Positions 1 through 5,372 of a stretch of DNA of 6,064 bases are shown here, one piece after another. The position numbers were made by a program, and so were the translations under genes. Origin of the DNA: an uncultured Eubacteriales bacterium (GTDB taxonomy: Bacteria > Bacillota > Clostridia > Peptostreptococcales > Anaerovoracaceae); NCBI GenBank assembly GCA_902766185.1, contig CACXCQ010000060.1, positions 1 to 6,064 of the forward strand. The letters are read 5' to 3'. Under the pieces are notes generated by a model. The model was not told where the DNA came from. It did no database searches and saw only the letters and a program-made list of their open reading frames with translations. How positions within the stretch are numbered: the first letter of the stretch is position 1; every line of letters begins with the position of its first letter.

Positions 1-1
1 G

Positions 2-199
2 ATGCTGATGCACGGCGGTGAAGACAACATCTGCGATGTGCAGGCGAGCCGCGTGCTGGCTGCCCGTCTTAGCAAGCAGGGAGACAAAGTGGAGTTCATC
101 GAATGGCCTGGTCTTTATCACGAGATCCACAACGGCGGCCCGGAGAGCAATGGGGATGAGGTCATCGAACGGATGATCGAGTTCATCGAGTCGATCTGA
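2..199 (+). CDS. Alpha/beta-hydrolase (monoacylglycerol lipase / serine aminopeptidase S33-like), C-terminal fragment
   Basis: Only the last 65 codons are in the window; the reading frame is open at the left edge and the true start lies upstream. The fragment matches the end of the Hydrolase_4 type of alpha/beta-hydrolase fold. A hydrophobic strand leads into MHGGEDNI, whose Asp8 fits the catalytic acid of the Ser-Asp-His triad, and 32 residues later comes GLYHEIHN, whose His40 fits the catalytic histidine. The nucleophile serine (GxSxG) would lie upstream and cannot be seen. No signal peptide or membrane segment is visible in this part. The family cleaves ester bonds of acylglycerols or related small esters; the substrate here is unknown. 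The gene ends 46 bp before, and converges on, the rqcH gene of the opposite strand. The family call is fairly secure, the precise activity is not. Confidence 0.8.
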   Translation: MLMHGGEDNICDVQASRVLAARLSKQGDKVEFIEWPGLYHEIHNGGPESNGDEVIERMIEFIESI

Positions 200-232
200 G
201 GAAGCCGCCGGTCCGGCGATCCTGCCGGAATG

Positions 233-260
233 AAAAAACTGCCGGTCACTCCGGCAGTTT
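233..260 (-). terminator. Rho-independent terminator of rqcH, overlapping its stop codon
   Basis: Bases 236-245 and 251-260 form a perfect 10-bp inverted repeat (AAACTGCCGG / CCGGCAGTTT) with a 5-base loop. Read on the minus strand, the right arm runs into six T residues (complement of A233-A238), three of them inside the stem, which is the classical intrinsic terminator form. The rqcH stop codon (complement of 246-248) lies in the loop, so the first arm is still coding. On the plus strand only TTT follows the stem, so it would end transcription of the converging hydrolase gene poorly. A cluster of further GCCGG/CCGGC words at 204-228 could give a weak extra hairpin on that side. Confidence 0.85.
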
Positions 261-1979
261 CGGGTCCACATATAATGTTCTGTTATGCGTGAAGATAACC
301 ATGCCGGGGCGTGCTCCGGCTGGTTTTTTTACGTGGCGGACCTTGGTGTAGTCCACAGGCACATTGGCGGAGCTGCTGCCCTTGCTGTGCCAGGCAGCGA
401 TCTGCGCGGCCTCCAGAAGATCCTGATCGGTCGGCTCCTCACGGTCCAGGAGAAGGATCACGTGGCTTCCCGGTATATCCTTGGTATGGAACCACAGGTC
501 CGTTCCCGCGGCGCGTTTCAGGGTGAGCCAGTCGTTCTCCTGGTTGTTTCGTCCGGCCAGAACAGTCCTGCCGGAGGAAAGGGTATAGGACCAGGGCGAT
601 GGCTTGTTCTTCTTTCGGGGAGCATTCTTCTGCTTCTTCCGGAAGCGGATCACCCCGGCGTCCACCAGTTCAGTGCGGATCAGGGAAAGCTCGTCCAGAG
701 ACCTGGCCTGCTCCGCAAAGGCCAGCTCGGATTCCAGGTAGTCGATCTCCGCCGTGGTCTGCTCCACCTGGACGGCCTTCTCCCTGAGGGCAGTCCTGGC
801 TTTGGCGTACTTCTTGAAGTAGTTCTGGGCGTTGCGGGAGGGAGGATAGCGAGGATCCAGAGGGATCGTCACCTGGCTGCCGTCATAGTAGCTGGTCAGG
901 GTGACCTTCTCATCGCTCTGCTTCACCTGATGCAGATTCGCCGTGAGCAGTTCCCCGTAAAGCCGGTATTTATCGGCTTTTTCCGCCTTCTGAAGGTCTG
1001 TGTTCAGCCTTTGCAGCTTCAGCTTTTGCTTGTCCAGAGCGCTGCGGATGACCCGCTGAAGATCGTTGGACTTCTGCCGGATGGTGTTGGAGGACTCCCG
1101 GTGGACGAAATAGTAGCGAGCCGCCTGGCTTAGGCTGTCGAAGCTCAGGGAGTGGTACCCCGGATCGTTCTCGTAAAGGGCCAGGGGGGTGATGTGGAAG
1201 TCGGCTGGCTGGTCATCCTCGTTCAGGTAGACCACTGGCGAGGTGCGGTGCTCCCGGATGGCACTGACCATCTCCTGCAGAGCGGAATAGGCCAGGGACG
1301 GATCGAAGGGCGTACCCTGCGCCTGATCACCGTCAAAGCCGGCCATAGCCAGGGTCTGTGCAAGAGCCGGAGAAATGCCCTGGATCCCGTCGAGAAGATC
1401 CCGCTCCGGCTGCAGCTGGTTGGTGATCATAGAGGCGATCTGCTCGCTGGTAACGAGGGTGAAGGGAGTCTTGTGCTGGGCGGGAGGATATTCGTAGTCC
1501 TTCCCCGGCAGGATCTGCCTGGCCCGATTCACATCGATGGAAACGTGCTTGATGCTGTCGATGATCCGCCCCGTGCCCATGTCCAAAAGCAGGATATTGC
1601 TGTGTTTTCCCATGATCTCTACGACGATCTTCCGGTTGACGGAAAACCCCATTTCGTCAACGGTCTCCAGCGTGATCTCCAGGATGCGGTCATTCTCGTG
1701 CTGCTGGATATCCACGATGCGGGCGGCGCCCAGATGCTTTCGCATCACCATGCAGAACACCGGGGGAGTGACGGGATTCTCCGGCGTTTCCTCCACGAGA
1801 TAGACGGCGGAGTGGTTTCCAGCCGCGGACATGAAGAGTCTGCGCCGCCCCTGCCGGGTGTGGATGCTCAGCAGCAGCTGTTCTGGCTGAGGCTGGTAGA
1901 TCTTTTCGATTTTACCCAGCAGCAGCTGCTGCCGGAGTTCTTCTGCGCAGGCGCAGGTGACCATTCCGTCAAATGACAT
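246..1979 (-). CDS. rqcH: Ribosome quality control protein RqcH (NFACT / Rqc2 family, formerly FbpA-like)
   Basis: A 577-residue cytoplasmic protein, close to the length of Bacillus subtilis RqcH (YloA). In that family RqcH binds 50S subunits blocked by peptidyl-tRNA, recruits tRNA-Ala and adds C-terminal poly-alanine tails that mark the nascent chain for degradation. The NFACT-N domain starts with the typical MSFDGM and contains a CMVMRKHL block at 76-83 and the Asp97-Arg98 pair (NDRILEI) needed for tailing in B. subtilis. EIMGKHSNILLLD follows at 121-133. A helix-hairpin-helix-like stretch lies near 194-212, a charged coiled-coil region at about 300-430, and the NFACT-R domain at about 463-565, with VLAGRNNQENDWL and DLWFHTKDIPGSHVIL. 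The start is supported by AAGGGG seven bases upstream (complement of 1987-1992). It faces away from yicC, a neighbour also in B. subtilis. All key residues are present, so it should be functional. Confidence 0.95.
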   Translation of the reverse strand: MSFDGMVTCACAEELRQQLLLGKIEKIYQPQPEQLLLSIHTRQGRRRLFMSAAGNHSAVYLVEETPENPVTPPVFCMVMRKHLGAARIVDIQQHENDRILEITLETVDEMGFSVNRKIVVEIMGKHSNILLLDMGTGRIIDSIKHVSIDVNRARQILPGKDYEYPPAQHKTPFTLVTSEQIASMITNQLQPERDLLDGIQGISPALAQTLAMAGFDGDQAQGTPFDPSLAYSALQEMVSAIREHRTSPVVYLNEDDQPADFHITPLALYENDPGYHSLSFDSLSQAARYYFVHRESSNTIRQKSNDLQRVIRSALDKQKLKLQRLNTDLQKAEKADKYRLYGELLTANLHQVKQSDEKVTLTSYYDGSQVTIPLDPRYPPSRNAQNYFKKYAKARTALREKAVQVEQTTAEIDYLESELAFAEQARSLDELSLIRTELVDAGVIRFRKKQKNAPRKKNKPSPWSYTLSSGRTVLAGRNNQENDWLTLKRAAGTDLWFHTKDIPGSHVILLLDREEPTDQDLLEAAQIAAWHSKGSSSANVPVDYTKVRHVKKPAGARPGMVIFTHNRTLYVDPKLPE

Positions 1980-1990
1980 ACGTTAACCCC

Positions 1991-2019
1991 TTGTGCTTTA
2001 ACCTAAACTTCATTACAAT
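1991..2019 (+). promoter_or_regulatory. Candidate sigma-A promoter for yicC in the divergent rqcH-yicC region
   Basis: TTGTGC at 1991-1996 and TACAAT at 2014-2019 are separated by exactly 17 bp. The -10 box matches 5 of 6 consensus bases, the -35 box only 3 of 6. Transcription would start near 2026 and give a short leader of about 35 bases to the yicC start. The -35 box abuts the ribosome binding site of the oppositely oriented rqcH. For rqcH, the best minus-strand candidate I see is TTTCCA (complement of 2043-2048), a 16-bp spacer and TATACC (complement of 2021-2026). It is weak, and would overlap the yicC promoter. Confidence 0.5.
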
Positions 2020-2060
2020 AGGTATAGTATCACAAAAGACCATGGAAATGGAGAAATCAT

Positions 2061-2945
2061 ATGGTAAAAAGCATGACCGGCTTCGGCCGGGGAGAGTATT
2101 CCGACGGAAAACGCAGCGTCACTGCTGAGATCCGGACGGTGAATCACAGATACGCGGATGTAACGGTGAAGATGCCCAAGAGGTATTCTTTTGCGGAGGA
2201 TACGGTGCGGAGCATCGTCAAGGAAAAGATCCGCAGAGGCAAGGCCGAGGTGTCGGTGATCTTCGAGAGTCTTTCTGAGGCAGATGTCACGGTTCGTCTG
2301 AACACACCTGTGGCAGAGCAGTATCTGGAGAACCTTCGGTTGCTCAAGGAGACCTACCAGCTGGGAGGAGAGATCGATATCCAGCTGCTCTCTTCCATGC
2401 CGGACGTGATGAAGACCGTCCCCGATGTGGAGGATGAGGAGGAGATCCTCAACGTGATCTGCGAAGCGGTGAGACAGGCTGCCCGGGCTAACGATGATAT
2501 GCGCATCACCGAAGGGCAGCGGCTTGCTGAGGATCTTCTGCAGCGCGGAGAGATCATCCGGGGGATCGTGAGCAGCATCGAAGAACGCGCGCCTCAGGTC
2601 GCCAAAGAGTACGTGCAGAAGCTCAACGACCGGATCAGTGAACTCCTCGACGGCTCCGTTGAGATCCCGGAGGACAGGATCCTGACGGAAGCGGCGATCT
2701 TTGCCGACAAGGCCAACATCACGGAAGAACTGGTGCGCCTGGACAGCCACATGAAGCAGCTGAAGGAGATCCTCACTGAAGCAAAGGGTCCCATCGGCAA
2801 GAAACTGGACTTCCTCGTCCAGGAAATGAACCGGGAGGCCAACACCATCGGGTCCAAGGCCAACGATCTGGAGATCACCTCCAGGATGCTGGAAGCGAAG
2901 AGCGAGATCGAAAAGATCAGGGAACAGGTGCAGAACATCGAATAG
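2061..2945 (+). CDS. yicC: YicC/YloC-family endoribonuclease
   Basis: A 294-residue protein, the usual size for YicC of Escherichia coli and YloC of B. subtilis. The YicC-like N-terminal domain begins with SMTGFGRGE (4-12) and continues with EIRTVNHRY (23-31). The C-terminal DUF1732 domain contains ITEGQRLAEDL (149-159), ADKANITEELVRLDSHMKQ (215-233) and a strongly conserved run at 247-270 (KKLDFLVQEMNREANTIGSKANDL), rich in the acidic and polar residues expected of a nuclease. E. coli YicC is reported to cut RNA, including the small RNA RyhB; targets in Firmicutes are largely open. Start: ATG at 2061 with GGAG at 2050-2053, seven bases away. In B. subtilis remA lies between yloC and gmk; here the gene is followed by a 114-bp gap with a promoter and then gmk. 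Confidence 0.95.
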   Translation: MVKSMTGFGRGEYSDGKRSVTAEIRTVNHRYADVTVKMPKRYSFAEDTVRSIVKEKIRRGKAEVSVIFESLSEADVTVRLNTPVAEQYLENLRLLKETYQLGGEIDIQLLSSMPDVMKTVPDVEDEEEILNVICEAVRQAARANDDMRITEGQRLAEDLLQRGEIIRGIVSSIEERAPQVAKEYVQKLNDRISELLDGSVEIPEDRILTEAAIFADKANITEELVRLDSHMKQLKEILTEAKGPIGKKLDFLVQEMNREANTIGSKANDLEITSRMLEAKSEIEKIREQVQNIE

Positions 2946-2954
2946 ATCCGGCTG

Positions 2955-2972
2955 GCCGAATACAGATTCGGC
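2955..2972 (+). other. Short perfect inverted repeat after yicC
   Basis: GCCGAAT and ATTCGGC pair over 7 bp around a 4-base loop (ACAG), ten bases after the yicC stop. No T-run follows, since the next bases are GGACTTGAAAATC, so it is not a standard intrinsic terminator. It could protect the 3' end of the yicC transcript, slow RNA polymerase, or be a protein site just upstream of the gmk promoter. Its function is unknown. Confidence 0.4.
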
Positions 2973-2990
2973 GGACTTGAAAATCAACAC

Positions 2991-3019
2991 TTGATGATTC
3001 GCGCGGCCGGTGGTATAAT
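2991..3019 (+). promoter_or_regulatory. Strong sigma-A promoter with extended -10 box, for gmk-rpoZ
   Basis: TTGATG at 2991-2996 (4 of 6 -35 consensus bases) and a perfect TATAAT at 3014-3019 are spaced by 17 bp. The -10 box is preceded by TGG at 3011-3013, the TGn extension that strengthens promoters. Transcription is expected near 3026, giving a leader of about 34 bases to the gmk ATG. It is the best promoter in the window and implies that gmk and rpoZ, and probably the LytTR gene, can be transcribed independently of yicC. Confidence 0.85.
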
Positions 3020-3059
3020 AATTAGCCGATGTAAGCGTCGCACGCGTAGAGGAACGACC

Positions 3060-3629
3060 ATGAAGAAGGGAACGCTGTTCATCATCTCCGGTCCCTCAGG
3101 GACGGGTAAGGGTACGATATGCAAGAGACTTCTGGAGGCAGATCCTGATCTGCGTCTTTCGGTTTCGGTGACGACCCGTGCTCCCCGGGAGGGTGAGGTG
3201 GATGGCAGAGAGTATTTCTTCATCACCCGGGAGCAGTACTTGGAGCTGCTGGAATCGGGAGGGCTTCTCGAGCATGCTTCGGTGTACGGTGAGAAGATGT
3301 ACGGCACGCCCCGTGAGCCGGTGGTGAACTGGCTGGAGCAGGGGCTGGACGTTATTCTGGAGATCGATGTACAGGGCGCTTTTCAGGTGAGAGAGAATTA
3401 CCCGGAGTGTGTGCTGATCTTCATCCTGCCGCCTTCCATGGAGGAACTCAGAAACAGGATACTGGGCCGCGGTTCCGAGACGGAGGAGACCATGGCCGCA
3501 AGACTTGGAGAAGCGCAGAGGGAAATCGACCTTTCCGAGCGGTATGATCACCGCGTGGTCAACGGGGACCTGGAGCAGGCCGTGACGGAGGTTCAGCAGA
3601 TCATCCGGAGTGAAAGAACAAAAAGATAG
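3060..3629 (+). CDS. gmk: Guanylate kinase
   Basis: Phosphorylates GMP to GDP with ATP, an essential step of purine nucleotide supply, and sets the pool from which GTP and (p)ppGpp are made. The 189-residue product has the family's normal length. Visible hallmarks are the P-loop GPSGTGKGT at 11-19, the GMP-binding segment SVTTRAPREGEVDGREYFF at about 36-54, VYGEKMYGTP near 79-88, and ILEIDVQGA at about 102-110. The start is ATG 3060, with AGAGGA at 3048-3053 six bases upstream. A longer reading from TTG 2991 would add 23 residues, but that codon is the -35 box of the promoter, so it cannot be in this transcript. rpoZ follows after 30 bp, the usual Firmicutes pair. Confidence 0.97.
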   Translation: MKKGTLFIISGPSGTGKGTICKRLLEADPDLRLSVSVTTRAPREGEVDGREYFFITREQYLELLESGGLLEHASVYGEKMYGTPREPVVNWLEQGLDVILEIDVQGAFQVRENYPECVLIFILPPSMEELRNRILGRGSETEETMAARLGEAQREIDLSERYDHRVVNGDLEQAVTEVQQIIRSERTKR

Positions 3630-3659
3630 AGTCTTAGAGGACGAGGAGGAGATCAGAAC

Positions 3660-3863
3660 ATGTTATATCCATCCATCAACACCATCAGAACCAAAGCAGA
3701 CAGCAGATACACGCTGGTGATCCTGGCGGCGAAGAGAGCCAGAGACATCATCGACGGTATGCCCAAGCTGACGGAGGAAGAAATCGATAAGCCGGTTTCC
3801 ATCGCGGCCAACGAGATCGCTGAGGATCTGATCACCTACAGAGAAGCGGAGGAGCAGGCCTGA
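3660..3863 (+). CDS. rpoZ: DNA-directed RNA polymerase subunit omega
   Basis: A 67-residue omega subunit, which wraps the C-terminal part of beta-prime and aids assembly of RNA polymerase; the length is typical of Firmicutes. The core motif SRYTLVILAAKRAR lies at 15-28, and KPVSIAANEIAED at 44-56 is the second conserved helix. The start ATG has AGGAGG at 3644-3649, ten bases upstream. It sits 30 bp after gmk and is most likely cotranscribed from the 2991-3019 promoter. In B. subtilis the next genes are coaBC and priA; here a LytTR gene follows. Confidence 0.95.
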   Translation: MLYPSINTIRTKADSRYTLVILAAKRARDIIDGMPKLTEEEIDKPVSIAANEIAEDLITYREAEEQA

Positions 3864-3885
3864 GCGCGTTAGAGTTTCATAGCAG

Positions 3886-3939
3886 AACACACCTTCCGGG
3901 ATGAGACAATCAAACTGTGTTTCCATAGGGAGGTGTTTT
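3886..3939 (+). promoter_or_regulatory. Candidate SD-masking hairpin in the leader of the LytTR gene
   Basis: ACACCTTCC at 3889-3897 can pair over nine bases, with one T-G wobble, to GGGAGGTGT at 3928-3936, and A3886-A3887 can add two pairs to T3938-T3939 across one mismatch. The right arm contains the whole Shine-Dalgarno sequence of the LytTR gene, so this fold would hide it. A competing fold pairs AACACA (3886-3891) with TGTGTT (3916-3921) and leaves the Shine-Dalgarno free. The pairings are seen in the sequence; any regulatory switch is inference. I see no convincing promoter in the 79 bp between rpoZ and this gene. Confidence 0.35.
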
Positions 3940-3942
3940 TGT

Positions 3943-4287
3943 ATGAAGACGTTCACAGTGAAGATCAAGCGCTCCGTTTACACGTTCCCGCTGGAGGATA
4001 TCGTGTATATGGAGAACGAGCTCAGAAAGATCCGCCTGCACCTGACCGACGGGGAGTACCTGTTCTACGGAACCTTCCGGGAGGCGCGGCAGCAGCTGGA
4101 TGAACGGTTCCTGCAGTGCAGCCGGAGCTACATCCTGAACAAGGACCACATCCGCGCCATGCGGCAGAACGGATATCATGAGATCATCATGGACAATGGG
4201 GGGCGGATACCCCTGTGCCGAAGCACCTTTTCCCGGGCGAAATCCGAATTCGAGGCTTACCTGCGACAGAGCAAAGGCAGAAAATAG
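3943..4287 (+). CDS. Stand-alone LytTR-family DNA-binding protein
   Basis: A 114-residue protein that is almost entirely one LytTR (AgrA/LytR C-terminal) DNA-binding domain, a ten-stranded beta fold that inserts loops into the major groove. Visible hallmarks are FPLEDIVYMENELRKIRLHL at about 15-34, YGTFREARQQLDERFLQCSRSYILNKDHI at 41-69, and GGRIPLCRSTFSRAKSEF at about 86-103. There is no receiver domain, membrane segment or signal peptide, so no input domain is visible and it is not a complete response regulator. Start: ATG 3943 has GGAGG at 3929-3933, nine bases upstream; an in-frame ATG at 3901 has no ribosome binding site and would add 14 unrelated residues. It lies 79 bp after rpoZ, with neither a clear terminator nor a clear promoter between them, so cotranscription is likely. 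Targets are unknown; I found no good LytTR-type repeat pair nearby. Confidence 0.9.
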   Translation: MKTFTVKIKRSVYTFPLEDIVYMENELRKIRLHLTDGEYLFYGTFREARQQLDERFLQCSRSYILNKDHIRAMRQNGYHEIIMDNGGRIPLCRSTFSRAKSEFEAYLRQSKGRK

Positions 4288-4328
4288 AAAAACCGGCGAA
4301 AACAGTGCAAATAAGCCAAAAATAACGG

Positions 4329-4357
4329 TTGCAATAGGCATGATTTTATAGTATATT
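4329..4357 (+). promoter_or_regulatory. Candidate sigma-A promoter of the rpsB-tsf operon
   Basis: TTGCAA at 4329-4334 (4 of 6 consensus) and TATATT at 4352-4357 (5 of 6) are separated by 17 bp, in an AT-rich patch that stands out from its surroundings. An A-rich stretch just upstream (4311-4325) could serve as an UP element. Transcription would begin near 4364 and leave an untranslated leader of about 165 bases before rpsB. An overlapping TATAGT at 4347-4352 is worse spaced. No intrinsic terminator is seen between the LytTR stop (4287) and this promoter, so read-through from the gmk-rpoZ-LytTR unit is also possible. Confidence 0.65.
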
Positions 4358-4360
4358 TAT

Positions 4361-4387
4361 TCTCGGCGTCGATTTGTCTCGGCGTCG
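4361..4387 (+). repeat. 11-bp exact direct repeat at the predicted rpsB transcription start
   Basis: TCTCGGCGTCG occurs at 4361-4371 and again at 4377-4387, with a period of 16 bp and a 5-bp AT-rich spacer (ATTTG). It begins four bases after the -10 box, covering the expected transcription start and the first 20 or so leader bases. That position would suit an operator or an RNA-level element. It does not resemble the LytTR consensus repeats, which have a period of about 21 bp. It may also be a chance duplication. Confidence 0.55.
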
Positions 4388-4528
4388 GGAATTTTCATTT
4401 TACACACGATGCCGGAGGGGTGCCGGTGCCTTAACGGTCATAGGAATATGCTGTCGCGGAAGATCCGTGCAGAAGGTTGCATCCAGGGAGGTATCGTGGA
4501 AGGACAAAAAACCGAAAGGAGAAAAAGA
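4388..4528 (+). promoter_or_regulatory. Structured 5' leader of rpsB
   Basis: The remaining leader is unusually long for a region with no separate gene. It contains GCCGG repeated at 4411-4415 and 4422-4426 and a good stem-loop at 4451-4472: CTG and CGCGGA, split by one bulged T, pair with TCCGTG and CAG around an AGA loop, with one G-T wobble. ATG (4448-4450) and CAT (4480-4482) can extend the stem across a purine-rich bulge. The rpsB Shine-Dalgarno AAAGGAG lies at 4515-4521. Leaders that let S2 repress its own operon are known in other bacteria (E. coli rpsB). A similar role here is inference; I do not recognise a specific Rfam-type fold. Confidence 0.45.
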
Positions 4529-5332
4529 ATGTCAGTAATTTCAATGAAGCAGCTGCTGGAAGCAGGCGTCCACTTCGGACATCAGACTCGCAGATGGAAC
4601 CCTAAGATGGCTCCCTACATCTTCACCGAGAGAAACGGGATCTACATCATCGACCTGCAGAAGACAGTGAAGAAGATCGATGAGGCCTATGCGTTCATGA
4701 AGGAAGTCGCCGCAAGCGGCAAGCCGATTCTGTTCGTCGGCACCAAGAAGCAGGCTCAGGCAGCCATCCACGATGAGGCCCTGAGATGCGACATGTTCTA
4801 CGTGAACCAGAGATGGCTGGGCGGAATGCTCACCAACTACAAGACCATCTCCCAGAGAATCAAGAGACTCTATGCCATTCAGGCAATGGAGGAAGATGGA
4901 ACATTCGAGAAGCTGTCCAAGAAGGAAGTCGGTAAGCTGAGACTGGAGTATGACAAGCTGGAGAAGTTCCTGGGCGGAATCAAAGAGATGAAGGGAATGC
5001 CCGGCGCGATCTTCGTCGTGGACCCGAAGAAAGAAAAGATCGCAGTCAATGAAGCCCGCAAGCTGAACATCCCTGTTGTCGGCATCGTGGACACCAACTG
5101 TGACCCGGACGATGTGGATTACATCATCCCGGCTAACGATGACGCTATCAGAGCGGTCAAGCTGATCTCCGGATGCATGGCTGACGCCATCATCGAGGCG
5201 AGACAGGGCGAAAGCTTTGACGAGGGCGAAGAAGTTCAGGCTGAGGAAGCCGCTGCTGAGGAGACCGTCGAGGCCGCCGAGGAAGCTAAGGTGGAAGAGG
5301 GCGAAGCTCCCGCAGAGGAAGCTGCTGAATAA
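4529..5332 (+). CDS. rpsB: 30S ribosomal protein S2 (uS2) with an acidic C-terminal tail
   Basis: S2 binds the cleft between head and body of the 30S subunit on its solvent side and is needed for S1 or mRNA engagement. The 267-residue product has all family marks: [22 protein letters not shown] at 6-27 (S2 signature 1 region), IYIIDLQKT at 38-46, [11 protein letters not shown] at 93-103, and the second signature [19 protein letters not shown] at 158-176. Residues 1 to about 226 are the ordinary S2 core. Residues 227-267 form an extra tail of Glu and Ala repeats with 18 acidic residues and one Lys, probably disordered. The start is ATG 4529, with AAAGGAG seven bases upstream. The frame is open back to ATG 4409, but that codon has no ribosome binding site and the added 40 residues are not S2-like. 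tsf follows 40 bp later, the near-universal partner. Confidence 0.97.
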   Translation: MSVISMKQLLEAGVHFGHQTRRWNPKMAPYIFTERNGIYIIDLQKTVKKIDEAYAFMKEVAASGKPILFVGTKKQAQAAIHDEALRCDMFYVNQRWLGGMLTNYKTISQRIKRLYAIQAMEEDGTFEKLSKKEVGKLRLEYDKLEKFLGGIKEMKGMPGAIFVVDPKKEKIAVNEARKLNIPVVGIVDTNCDPDDVDYIIPANDDAIRAVKLISGCMADAIIEARQGESFDEGEEVQAEEAAAEETVEAAEEAKVEEGEAPAEEAAE

Positions 5333-5372
5333 TCAGAATAGACGAAGATACGCATAAAAGGAGAATAATACA

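Noticed and set aside
285..1976. Long plus-strand open frames at 285-1133 and 1152-1976, opposite rqcH
   Set aside because: They are antisense shadows of a well-supported rqcH gene, have no recognisable family motifs and arise from its codon bias.
2013..2990. A 325-codon minus-strand open frame covering all of yicC
   Set aside because: It mirrors yicC, which carries every family motif. The antisense product has no recognisable domain and its start would lie in the gmk upstream region.
3096..3551. Minus-strand open frame opposite gmk
   Set aside because: Shadow of a conserved essential gene, with no family resemblance.
3901..3942. Upstream in-frame ATG for the LytTR gene
   Set aside because: It has no ribosome binding site, and its 14 extra residues are not LytTR-like; ATG 3943 has GGAGG at good spacing.
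4291..4330. Possible terminator after the LytTR gene (AACCG with CGGTT, GGC with GCC)
   Set aside because: The arms are short, the loops long, and no T-run follows, so there is no credible intrinsic terminator.
3864..4400. LytTR binding-site pair near the LytTR gene or rpsB promoter
   Set aside because: No two 9-bp repeats with central GTT and a period near 21 bp were found by eye. The 4361/4377 repeat has a 16-bp period and a different sequence.
4409..4528. A 40-codon N-terminal extension of S2 or a leader peptide
   Set aside because: ATG 4409 has no Shine-Dalgarno, the residues do not resemble S2, and ATG 4529 with AAAGGAG is ideal. The open frame is probably chance in a G+C-rich leader.
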